Assembly: GCF_030695525.1 (NCBI RefSeq)
Contig: NZ_JAUYSS010000012.1
Span: 111,048-175,047 of the forward strand
DNA: 64,000 nt
Direction: 5' to 3'
From: Daejeonella sp.
GTDB lineage: Bacteria; Bacteroidota; Bacteroidia; Sphingobacteriales; Sphingobacteriaceae
Made by a program: the position numbers and the translations under genes. The notes beneath the pieces are model-generated. The model was not told where the DNA came from. It worked only from the letters and a program-made list of their open reading frames with translations, and searched no databases. This document shows positions 36,960 to 44,513 of this stretch, piece by piece; within the stretch, counting starts at the first letter, position 1, and the number at the start of each line of letters is the position of its first letter.

Positions 36960-38363
36960 TTAATCAAGATTGATCGCCTTCATTTTGTTGTAAAGCGTCT
37001 TTCGGTCTATATTCAAAATTTTAGCAGCCTTTGTTTTATTGAAATTCACTTCTTTTAATACATTCAGTATGGTTTCATATTCGGCTTCCATGGCTGCATT
37101 TTTAAGGTCATGCTTGTTTGGATTAACAGAAACATTTGCACCAAAACTACTTTCAAGTGCAGAAGCTTTTGCAAATGTTGAGATTTCAAGCGGTAAAGCT
37201 TTGAGTTGTATTTCGTTACCTTCAGTAATCAGGGTTGCACGTCGAATCACATTCTTTAATTCACGTACATTACCGGGCCAGTTATAGGTCATCAAACATT
37301 CTATTACTTCTGATGAGAAGCCTGTGACGTTTCTGTTTAATTCAGCATTTGCCTCTTTGAGGAAATGTTCGGCAAAAAGCTGGATGTCTTTTCCACGATC
37401 GCGCAAGGGGGGTATGGTAATATTGAATTCATTAAAGCGATGAAATAAATCTTCTCTGAAGCGGCCTTTTTGAATCGCATCACTCAGATTTTCATTCGTT
37501 GCGACAAGGATACGTACGTCAAGATCGATTTCTTTGGTACTTCCTATCCGTTTTACTTTTCGTTCCTGAACAGTTCTTAATAATGCAGCCTGGATTTCAT
37601 AAGAAAGATTTCCAACTTCATCCAGAAAGAGTGTTCCACCGTTCGCCATTTCAAAATGACCAATTTTGGTATATAATGCTCCTGTAAATGAACCTTTCTC
37701 ATGACCAAAAAACTCACTTCCAGCAAGATCCTTTGTCAGGGAACCACAGTCCATTGCAATAAATGGTTTATCTTTTCTGGGGCTGTTAAAATGAATACTT
37801 TTTGCAACCGATTCCTTACCGGTACCACTCTCACCATTAAGTATAACACTATAATTGGTTGGGGCTACAAGCTTGATTTGTTTCAGAAGTTCAAGAGAAG
37901 CCGGACTTTTTCCAGTGACAAATTCTTCAGGAATAACACTTCCAATATTTTCCCTGCCTTTTTCTGACTCAGAATCTTTCGTATCAGTTTGATTTATTAT
38001 TTTTTGTGCCTCCAGGGCTTTATTGATAGTATTGAGTATCTCATCAGGGTATAAGGGCTTAGAGATATAATCAAATGCCCCCATCTTAATCAGTTCAACG
38101 GCTAGTTTTATATCAGAATATCCTGTAATAATGATTACTCCGGTATTTGGATAGGAAGTCTTAATCTTTTTTAACATCTCCCTTCCATCAGTGTCCTCGA
38201 GTCGAAAATCACAAAGAACCAGATCAAATTCTTCCTTTGTCATTAGGTCCAACGCACTAATTCCGTTGGTACTGGTTTTTACTTCGAATCCATTTCTGGT
38301 CAGAAATTTCGATAAAAGTAAACCAATGTTAATTTCGTCATCGATTATTAATATTTTATTCAT
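36960..38363 (-). CDS. Sigma-54-dependent response regulator (NtrC family)
   Basis: 467 residues in three domains. Receiver (1-~120) with phospho-acceptor D52 in LVLCDFRLED. AAA+ domain (~150-380) with Walker A GESGTGKE at 177-184, the sigma-54 contact loop GSFTGA at 224-229 (a common variant of GAFTGA) and Walker B GTLFLDE at 243-249. C-terminal Fis-type helix-turn-helix NKTKAAKILNIDRKTLYNKM. It activates RpoN-dependent promoters after phosphorylation. The cognate kinase is not adjacent. Monocistronic with a terminator. Confidence 0.95.
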   Translation of the reverse strand: MNKILIIDDEINIGLLLSKFLTRNGFEVKTSTNGISALDLMTKEEFDLVLCDFRLEDTDGREMLKKIKTSYPNTGVIIITGYSDIKLAVELIKMGAFDYISKPLYPDEILNTINKALEAQKIINQTDTKDSESEKGRENIGSVIPEEFVTGKSPASLELLKQIKLVAPTNYSVILNGESGTGKESVAKSIHFNSPRKDKPFIAMDCGSLTKDLAGSEFFGHEKGSFTGALYTKIGHFEMANGGTLFLDEVGNLSYEIQAALLRTVQERKVKRIGSTKEIDLDVRILVATNENLSDAIQKGRFREDLFHRFNEFNITIPPLRDRGKDIQLFAEHFLKEANAELNRNVTGFSSEVIECLMTYNWPGNVRELKNVIRRATLITEGNEIQLKALPLEISTFAKASALESSFGANVSVNPNKHDLKNAAMEAEYETILNVLKEVNFNKTKAAKILNIDRKTLYNKMKAINLD

Positions 38364-38467
38364 AGTATAGAGGCAAAGCGGGAGGCTGATAGCTAGATGA
38401 TTATGTCGGCAATTTATGCATTTTATTCAAAATTGGGAAATATTTTCTACAGTTTTTGAGTTGGTTT

Positions 38468-39250
38468 TTACTTCCCCCTAAATTCTGCCTTTCTTTTAGC
38501 CAAAAATGCGCTAACCCCTTCCCTGAAATCATCTGAACCGAAACAATTGGAAAATTCAGATATCTCAGTTTCGTAGCCATTAATACCTTCGGCCGAAGCT
38601 GCATTAATTGCCCTGATCGCACAACTTACTGCAAATGGAGAGCGTGTCAATATCTTTTTCATTAATTCAGCCGCCATATTGAGAAGATTCTCCGGCTCAT
38701 ATACATGGTTTATCAGTCCGGTTCTGTAAGCATCATCCGCATTGACCATATCCCCTGTCAGAATCATTTCCATGGCTCTTCCCTTACCAATAAGTTCTGT
38801 TAGCCTTTGTGTTCCACCATATCCCGGGATAAGTCCTAAACTTACTTCAGGAAGTCCCATTTTGGCCCCTGATGCTGCAACTCGGATATGACATGCCAAT
38901 GCAAGTTCAAGTCCGCCGCCCAAAGCGAAACCATTTATGGCTGCAATAATTGGCTTGGAATGGTTTTGTATGACATCAAAGACTTTAATTTGTCCTTCGC
39001 GCGCAAGTTCTCTTCCTTCGTCGGCATTAAAGTCTGCGAATTCAGAGATATCTGCTCCTGCAACAAAGGCTTTTTGTCCGGCACCGCTTATAATCAGTCC
39101 CCCAACTTCCTCATCATGAGCTGAACCTGTAATTACATCATGAAGTTCGGCCAAAGTAGCTTTATTCAATGCATTCAGTTTATTTTCCCGGTTAATCGTT
39201 ATGTATAAAATACGCTCGCGATTTTCAATTAGCAGGTTAGAGTAGTTCAT
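38468..39250 (-). CDS. Enoyl-CoA hydratase/isomerase family protein
   Basis: 260 residues of the crotonase fold. Oxyanion-hole segment KAFVAGADISEF (~60-71), NGFALGGGLELALACHIR (~105-122) and the catalytic Glu region LPEVSLGLIPGYGGTQRL (~130-147) fit a 2-enoyl-CoA hydratase with both acidic residues. Fatty-acid beta-oxidation or branched-chain degradation. It lies 43 bp downstream of a B12-binding domain gene on the same strand, which makes a role in propionate/branched-chain acyl-CoA metabolism possible. Confidence 0.92.
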   Translation of the reverse strand: MNYSNLLIENRERILYITINRENKLNALNKATLAELHDVITGSAHDEEVGGLIISGAGQKAFVAGADISEFADFNADEGRELAREGQIKVFDVIQNHSKPIIAAINGFALGGGLELALACHIRVAASGAKMGLPEVSLGLIPGYGGTQRLTELIGKGRAMEMILTGDMVNADDAYRTGLINHVYEPENLLNMAAELMKKILTRSPFAVSCAIRAINAASAEGINGYETEISEFSNCFGSDDFREGVSAFLAKRKAEFRGK

Positions 39251-39293
39251 TATTTTTGAAATTTAGCCCGATTGTTGGATTATGAATCTGAGA

Positions 39294-39713
39294 TCAGAAT
39301 TTCCTGTTCTCAGACACCCATTTTTTGATATATGCTACAATTTCACCGGTATTTGTTCCGGGTTGAAAAAGTTTACCAACGCCCAGATCATGGAGTGTAT
39401 TCATGTCATCATCTGGAATTATTCCTCCACCGGTAACAAGAACGTCTGTCAGACCTTTTTCTTTCATAAACTGAATGATTTTTGGAAAAACGGTCATATG
39501 GGCACCCGATAGAATAGAAACGCCGATTGCATCAACATCTTCCTGTAGGGCTGTGTTTACAACCATTTCAGGAGTCTGCCGAAGTCCGGTATATATCACT
39601 TCCATTCCCGCATCCCGCAAGGAGCTTGCGATAATTTTTGCACCACGGTCATGACCATCCAGTCCGACCTTGGCAACCAGTACCCGAATGGGGCGATTTA
39701 GGCTTTCTGTCAT
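39294..39713 (-). CDS. Stand-alone cobalamin-binding domain (methylmalonyl-CoA mutase C-terminal type)
   Basis: 139 residues from ATG 39711-39713. The B12-binding signature D19-G-H21-D-R-G24 (base-off/His-on ligand H21), SILSGAH (~70) and [11 protein letters not shown] (~104-114) are all present. Alone it corresponds to the small cobalamin domain of acyl-CoA mutases, which works with a separately encoded catalytic chain. That chain is not in the window. Upstream of enoyl-CoA hydratase on the same strand and divergent from glnS. Confidence 0.9.
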   Translation of the reverse strand: MTESLNRPIRVLVAKVGLDGHDRGAKIIASSLRDAGMEVIYTGLRQTPEMVVNTALQEDVDAIGVSILSGAHMTVFPKIIQFMKEKGLTDVLVTGGGIIPDDDMNTLHDLGVGKLFQPGTNTGEIVAYIKKWVSENRKF

Positions 39714-39827
39714 AATTGATAATATGTAAAAGTAAGAAGAAAAATGAATTGTAGAACCCATTTCATTTATGGAACAGAATGGAACCGGCCTGAATACGAT
39801 TAAACTGTCGACCCCAATAAATTTTCT

Positions 39828-39835
39828 TATTTTTG
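39828..39835 (+). promoter_or_regulatory. -7 box (TATTTTTG) of glnS
   Basis: TAnnTTTG match 18 nt before ATG 39854; no obvious -33 TTG. Confidence 0.4.
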
Positions 39836-39853
39836 CATCCTCGAAATCTGTAT

Positions 39854-41521
39854 ATGAGTGAAGAAAGATCATTAAATTTTTTAGAAGAGATCATTGAAGA
39901 TGATATTCGGAATGGTAAAAATGGCGGGCGTGTTCTGACACGGTTTCCTCCCGAGCCTAATGGTTATTTGCATATTGGACATGCTAAATCAATTTGCCTG
40001 AATTTCGGTATCGCCGCTAAATATAATGGTAAAACCAATCTCAGGTTTGATGATACCAATCCAACTACAGAGGATGTTGAATATGTCGACAGCATAAAAA
40101 AGGACATTCAATGGTTAGGTTTTGTATGGGATAAAGAGCTGTACTCATCAGATTACTTTGCTCAGCTTTATGATTTTGCAGTTGAACTGATCAAACATGG
40201 ATTAGCTTATGTGGAAGACGGATCAGCCGAGGAAATTGCTTTTGCAAAAGGTACTCCAACTGAACCCGGAAAGCCTACACCATCCCGCAGCAGGAGCGCT
40301 GAAGAAAATTTGCAGCTTTTCAAAGAGATGAAGGAGGGGAAATATCCGGACGGAGCCAGGGTATTACGTGCTAAAATTGATCTTGCTTCACCCAATATGC
40401 ATTTGCGCGATCCGCTGATGTATCGTATCAAGCATGCCTATCATCACCGTACAGGTGATCAATGGTGCATTTACCCGATGTATGATTTTGCTCACGGACA
40501 GTCTGATTCGATTGAAGAAATTACTCATTCCATTTGTACTCTTGAATTTGTTCCGCATCGCCCGCTTTATGAATGGTTTATACAAAAGTTAAATAATTTT
40601 CCTTCCAAGCAATATGAGTTTGCCCGTCTGAATATGAATTATACAGTGATGAGCAAAAGAAAATTGCTTCAACTGGTAAATGAAAATTATGTTAGTGGTT
40701 GGGATGATCCCAGAATGCCAACAATCAGTGGCTTGCGCCGTCGTGGTTATACTCCACTTTCCATCCGGAACTTCAGCGAACGAATAGGTATTGCCCGGCG
40801 TGAAAATCTCATAGATCTGAGTCTGCTGGAGTTCTGTATCCGTGAGGATCTTAATAAAAACGCATGGCGAAGGATGGTTGTACTTGACCCATTAAAACTT
40901 ATCATCAGTAATTATCCTGAAGGACAGACCGAATTAATGGAGGGTGAAAATAATCCTGAGATGGAGAAGGGTGATGGTTTCCGTAATATTCCGTTTAGTT
41001 CGGAGCTCTGGATTGAACGGGATGACTTTATGGAGGAGCCTTCCAAAAAATACTTTCGGCTAGGTCCCGGTCTCATGGTGCGTCTTAAGCATGCCTATAT
41101 TGTTCGCTGTGATAGTTTTGTGAAGGATGCAAGCGGCAATGTTTCAGAAGTTCATTGTACTTATATCCCTGAATCAAGAAGCGGGACTGATAGCAGTGGA
41201 ATTCATGTAAAGGGAACAATTCATTGGGTTAGTGCCCAGGCAGCTCAAAAAGCAGAAATAAGATTGTATGATCGATTGTTTAGGGTTGAGGATCCTGGCA
41301 GCGAGGATGGTGATTTTAAAGACTATATCAATCCGGATAGTTTAACAGTGATCAGCAAGGCCTTTATTGAGCCTGATCTGTTGAATGCTGAATCGGGCCG
41401 GGCTTACCAGTTCATTCGCAAAGGTTACTTCAGCCTTGATAGTGATTCAAAACCGGGTAAACCGGTATTTAACCGGACAGTTACATTAAAAGATACCTGG
41501 GCAAAAGAATCTCAAAAATAA
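39854..41521 (+). CDS. glnS: Glutaminyl-tRNA synthetase
   Basis: Class I synthetase charging tRNA-Gln. 555 residues from ATG 39854; a TTG seven codons upstream falls inside the -7 box. HIGH motif at 40-43 ([15 protein letters not shown]) and the KMSKS-type motif VMSKR at 265-269. C-terminal anticodon-binding beta-barrels (~340-555). Its presence means this organism charges Gln directly rather than only through the amidotransferase route. Confidence 0.96.
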   Translation: MSEERSLNFLEEIIEDDIRNGKNGGRVLTRFPPEPNGYLHIGHAKSICLNFGIAAKYNGKTNLRFDDTNPTTEDVEYVDSIKKDIQWLGFVWDKELYSSDYFAQLYDFAVELIKHGLAYVEDGSAEEIAFAKGTPTEPGKPTPSRSRSAEENLQLFKEMKEGKYPDGARVLRAKIDLASPNMHLRDPLMYRIKHAYHHRTGDQWCIYPMYDFAHGQSDSIEEITHSICTLEFVPHRPLYEWFIQKLNNFPSKQYEFARLNMNYTVMSKRKLLQLVNENYVSGWDDPRMPTISGLRRRGYTPLSIRNFSERIGIARRENLIDLSLLEFCIREDLNKNAWRRMVVLDPLKLIISNYPEGQTELMEGENNPEMEKGDGFRNIPFSSELWIERDDFMEEPSKKYFRLGPGLMVRLKHAYIVRCDSFVKDASGNVSEVHCTYIPESRSGTDSSGIHVKGTIHWVSAQAAQKAEIRLYDRLFRVEDPGSEDGDFKDYINPDSLTVISKAFIEPDLLNAESGRAYQFIRKGYFSLDSDSKPGKPVFNRTVTLKDTWAKESQK

Positions 41522-41530
41522 TCGGTATTG

Positions 41531-42337
41531 CTATAAGTATTTTTTGTACAGATTGAAGAGAATTTGTTTTTCCTCATCGTTCAGAATACCTGTCAATTCT
41601 TTCTGCACAAAGTGAAGCTGGAATGATTTTATAGCGTATTCGGGATTTTTGATGTCATATCCAATAATCCTGAGTGCTTCAATTGGGTTAAACGATTCTG
41701 GAACGGAATCTGTCAGCATCTCATCCTGCCAAAGCCCGTAGCCATTTTCGGCAAGTTTTTTCCAGGGAAAGGTAATATTGGGATCCACTTTCCTGCCTGG
41801 AGCTATGTCTGAATGTCCGATGAAATTTGCTGCAGGAATTGTATGTGTTTTCTTAAGGTTGGACAGAACAGTTAAAAGACTGTTAATCTGAACTTCTGAA
41901 AATGGTTCAAAGCCATTATTATCGAGCTCCATTCCTATCGATGAAGAGTTAATATCTGTAAGATTTCCCCATTTTGCAGCTCCTCCATGCCATGCCCTCA
42001 AATAATCATTCAGCATTTGATAAATTTCTCCATCCCTTCCAATCACATAATGTGCACTAACCTGAGTTTTTGGTGTAGTGAACGTTTTTAAGGTCTGGGC
42101 GGTAGAATTTTGAGCAGTATGGTGGATGATCACATAATTTGGTTTTCGGAGGCCAAAATTGGTAGTTCCCACAAAGCCCTGACCTGTAGGATTGACCGGT
42201 GTTGCCCTGATTGTTTTACTTAATTCTTTTGTTTGAATTTTATAAGACTTGTTAGTCGGTCCGTATGGTCCCGAAGAGCAGGATACAACAATCAGAGTCA
42301 GTCCGCCGAAAAATAACAATATGGATTTTTGTAGCAT
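41531..42337 (-). CDS. N-acetylmuramoyl-L-alanine amidase (Amidase_2/AmpD type), lipoprotein
   Basis: 268 residues. Lipobox LIVVSC with C20, so probably anchored in a membrane facing the periplasm. Zinc amidase domain ~70-215: first ligand in VIIHHTAQN (~70-78), AHYVIGRDGEIYQ substrate segment, SSIGMELDNNG (general base Glu) and GHSDIAPGRKVDP with the last His and Asp ligands. The C-terminal part fits a peptidoglycan-binding helix bundle. Cleaves the muramyl-peptide bond in wall recycling or remodelling. Convergent with glnS (10-bp gap). Confidence 0.92.
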   Translation of the reverse strand: MLQKSILLFFGGLTLIVVSCSSGPYGPTNKSYKIQTKELSKTIRATPVNPTGQGFVGTTNFGLRKPNYVIIHHTAQNSTAQTLKTFTTPKTQVSAHYVIGRDGEIYQMLNDYLRAWHGGAAKWGNLTDINSSSIGMELDNNGFEPFSEVQINSLLTVLSNLKKTHTIPAANFIGHSDIAPGRKVDPNITFPWKKLAENGYGLWQDEMLTDSVPESFNPIEALRIIGYDIKNPEYAIKSFQLHFVQKELTGILNDEEKQILFNLYKKYL

Positions 42338-42404
42338 TAATATCGGAATTTAACAGTAAGGCAATTTACAAAATAATATCTCGGGAATAACTCATTTTAT
42401 CAGC

Positions 42405-42863
42405 TTAACAGGACTCTGATTTTTTTAAGGCCAGGTTTTTGATGAATGAGTCGCCCTCATTTACTTCTTGTGCCAGCTTGCGAAGGCTTGTATGCAGAAA
42501 TGCATTTTGAAGGGCATCTCTTGCTATTTTGTACTGATCATGCATGGGGCATGGGTGTGATGCTGAACATTGTTTCAGGCCCAGGCCGCATTCTTCGAAT
42601 ACCGACATACCATCTATCGCATTCACAATTTTTATTACAGGTTGTTCCAGTTGAAAATCCTCAATGAAGAAACCACCATAAGGCCCTTTTAATGAGGTAA
42701 TGATGCGATGCTTGCTAAGTACCTGCAATATTTTTGCCATAAAGGCCTCGGGTGCATCAACTTCCCGCGCTATTTCGCTGATATTTAGTTTGACACCATC
42801 GTGATGTCTGGATACGATAAAAATGGTTGCACGTATTCCGTATTGACAAGCTTTTGAGATCAT
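42405..42863 (-). CDS. Rrf2-family Fe-S transcriptional regulator (NsrR/IscR-like)
   Basis: 152 residues. N-terminal winged helix (MISKACQYGIRATIF, then LNISEIAREVDAPEAFMAKILQVL as recognition region and LKGPYGGF wing). Three cysteines C92, C99 and C105 in the place where NsrR and IscR bind an Fe-S cluster, with spacing C-x6-C-x5-C. Last gene of a two-gene unit after the truncated hemoglobin (6-bp gap). A 36-bp perfect palindrome upstream of that unit is its likely operator, so it would repress its own transcript and the divergent ferredoxin gene and respond to NO or redox stress. The inducer is inferred from partners only. Confidence 0.9.
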   Translation of the reverse strand: MISKACQYGIRATIFIVSRHHDGVKLNISEIAREVDAPEAFMAKILQVLSKHRIITSLKGPYGGFFIEDFQLEQPVIKIVNAIDGMSVFEECGLGLKQCSASHPCPMHDQYKIARDALQNAFLHTSLRKLAQEVNEGDSFIKNLALKKSESC

Positions 42864-42869
42864 TAATTA

Positions 42870-43265
42870 TCAGAATATTGGTCTGTTGGAACTTTGTTTA
42901 ATCTGACCGAGTTTTTGCATAAACATACTTGCCATTATTCCTGCCCTGGTCTTAGCGTCTTCAGCCACCGGCCCTTCGAAATGCGCATTGACTGTTTCGC
43001 TGAATAGATTCATCCATCGTTCGAAATGTTCATCTTCCAGTTCCATTGTTGCATGTTTCATGAATGGATTGCCATTATAACCTTTTACACCGAATAATGC
43101 CGCATTCCAGAAAGTATACATTTTTTCCAGATGTGGCTCCCAATGTGCTGAAAGCCTGAAATTAAATATAGGTGCCAGTAGTTCGTCTTCACGTACCTTC
43201 TGGTAAAAAACATCAACCATAATTTTGATTTCATTTATTCCCTGAATATCTGTCTTTGTGCTCAT
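42870..43265 (-). CDS. Group III truncated hemoglobin
   Basis: 131 residues from ATG 43263-43265 (a TTG at 43286 lies in the promoter -7 box). Two-over-two globin fold; proximal haem ligand is H80 in the DEHFERWMNLF segment, with the group III motifs HWEPHLEKMYTFW (~41-53) and GYNGNPFMKH (~62-71). Group III globins are linked to NO detoxification or microaerobic stress. Translationally near the Rrf2 regulator downstream (6-bp gap) and divergent from a ferredoxin. Confidence 0.93.
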   Translation of the reverse strand: MSTKTDIQGINEIKIMVDVFYQKVREDELLAPIFNFRLSAHWEPHLEKMYTFWNAALFGVKGYNGNPFMKHATMELEDEHFERWMNLFSETVNAHFEGPVAEDAKTRAGIMASMFMQKLGQIKQSSNRPIF

Positions 43266-43283
43266 AAAATCTTTAATAGAACA

Positions 43284-43291
43284 CAAATATA
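43284..43291 (-). promoter_or_regulatory. -7 box of the hemoglobin-Rrf2 unit
   Basis: TATATTTG on the minus strand, 18 nt before the hemoglobin ATG. The 36-bp palindrome begins 5 bp upstream of it. Confidence 0.5.
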
Positions 43292-43295
43292 AGAT

Positions 43296-43331
43296 ATTTT
43301 AATAAAGGATAAAAATGTCCTTTATTAAAAT
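43296..43331. promoter_or_regulatory. 36-bp perfect palindrome, probable Rrf2 operator
   Basis: Arms ATTTTAATAAAGGA (43296-43309) and TCCTTTATTAAAAT (43318-43331) are exact reverse complements; the spacer is TAAAAATG. It lies midway between the -7 boxes of the two divergent transcripts, covering both -33 regions, so a bound protein would block both promoters. Confidence 0.8.
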
Positions 43332-43336
43332 TTATT

Positions 43337-43344
43337 TACCTTTG
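43337..43344 (+). promoter_or_regulatory. -7 box of the ferredoxin gene
   Basis: TACCTTTG, 16 nt before ATG 43361; the -33 region lies within the palindrome. Confidence 0.5.
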
Positions 43345-43360
43345 AAGATAATTTTTGCTC

Positions 43361-43693
43361 ATGAAATATTATTCCGCAGTCAATAAAAAAATATGTCTGA
43401 CTATTTTATATTCATCAGAGGAGTATCAAATACAGACTTTTGCCGGAGAGTACAGGGACTTGAAATGCCTGATACAGGACAGGTTATTTACAGATGATTT
43501 TGGGCAATGCGGAGGGATGGGCAGATGTGGAACCTGTATCGTGAGGATTTGCGGGATGAAAGAGGGTTCCGGATTTATAAGGAATGAAGGGACTACCTTG
43601 CAGAGAATAGCTCCTGGGATCGAAGATATACGGCTGGCCTGTCAGATTCCGGTTGACGACAGGCTTTCAAATGTGACAATTGCTTTAATGTGA
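43361..43693 (+). CDS. 2Fe-2S ferredoxin-like protein
   Basis: 110 residues from ATG 43361. Cluster ligands C50-x5-C56-x2-C59 (QCGGMGRCGTC) and C94 in RLACQIP. This is the plant/adrenodoxin-type [2Fe-2S] fold, with a Gly-Met spacing variant. It lacks any reductase domain, so its reductase is elsewhere. Divergent from the hemoglobin/Rrf2 unit with a shared palindrome; it may supply electrons to the globin, which would be needed for NO dioxygenation. That link is inferred. Confidence 0.85.
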   Translation: MKYYSAVNKKICLTILYSSEEYQIQTFAGEYRDLKCLIQDRLFTDDFGQCGGMGRCGTCIVRICGMKEGSGFIRNEGTTLQRIAPGIEDIRLACQIPVDDRLSNVTIALM

Positions 43694-43707
43694 TAACTTT
43701 GAGATCT

Positions 43708-44511
43708 CTACTTTAGCATGACAGATTTAGTTGATTTTGTACATGCATTAAAAATACCCAATGCCCCATTACTGAAATTAGATTCCGGATTTGCAGGAGC
43801 CACCGGCGGTCCACCATTTCCACCTATCTGGCTAAGGGCAAAAAAATATTTGAATACATTGCGGTCAATTGATTGCATTTCTATTTCAACAATATCTCCT
43901 GACTTAATATCGTCTTCTCCATCATAGATAATTACATCAGAAACTGCGTTTCCATCATTAAAACGATCTTCAAAAACAAGATCGCCCTGTAGTTTTCCAT
44001 TGATTTTTAAAATATAGCGATACTGGTTCTGAATTTTTGGAGGGTCTCTATAATAAACTGTTGGATAGATATTTGAATTTCCAAAGAATGAGAGTGTTTT
44101 GAATCCAATTGAATCCGGAATTACGGGAGAGGGCATGGTTGATTCAGCAGAATAAATTTTCCCATCAGCAAGAACATCCAAAGTATAAGTGAGACCCGGT
44201 GTCCCCCTGAAACGCGGGCTTCTATAAATACCGTTGCTAATCTCAGTAAATGCTACTGAGAGGCCTGCGGAGGATTTTAATGTTACCTGAGCCCCTTTTA
44301 CCCCATTAAAGCTTGTTGTTTGATCAAATGGAATCGTTTTCGATATCCTTACAAAATGGTTTTCACTTTGATTGCTGACTGTTCCTTCAATAACAATCAA
44401 AGGATCTGCATTTTTTAACTCAAGATCGATTACTTTTTCACAAGATGACAGGACTATCACACCGAAAATCAGGGAAAGGCTTAGTTTTAAATTCTGAATA
44501 TACTTTTTCAT
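43708..44511 (-). CDS. DUF4249-family lipoprotein
   Basis: 267 residues. Lipoprotein signal with VIVLSSC (lipobox near C24). Mature part: EGTVSNQSENHFVRISKT, then QVTLKSSAGLSVAF and LTYTLDVLADGKIYSAESTMP segments, all typical of DUF4249, beta-sandwich proteins on the outer membrane. It lies 2 bp after the TonB receptor gene, the standard pairing for this family. Presumed surface accessory of that receptor. Confidence 0.9.
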   Translation of the reverse strand: MKKYIQNLKLSLSLIFGVIVLSSCEKVIDLELKNADPLIVIEGTVSNQSENHFVRISKTIPFDQTTSFNGVKGAQVTLKSSAGLSVAFTEISNGIYRSPRFRGTPGLTYTLDVLADGKIYSAESTMPSPVIPDSIGFKTLSFFGNSNIYPTVYYRDPPKIQNQYRYILKINGKLQGDLVFEDRFNDGNAVSDVIIYDGEDDIKSGDIVEIEMQSIDRNVFKYFFALSQIGGNGGPPVAPANPESNFSNGALGIFNACTKSTKSVMLK

Positions 44512-44513
44512 GA

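Noticed and set aside
39714..39872. Upstream extension of the B12-binding protein overlapping the glnS start
   Set aside because: The extension has no similarity to the family; ATG 39713 gives the usual domain length and leaves a divergent promoter gap.
43266..43286. Longer truncated hemoglobin starting at TTG 43286
   Set aside because: That codon lies in the TATATTTG -7 box; ATG 43265 is better placed.
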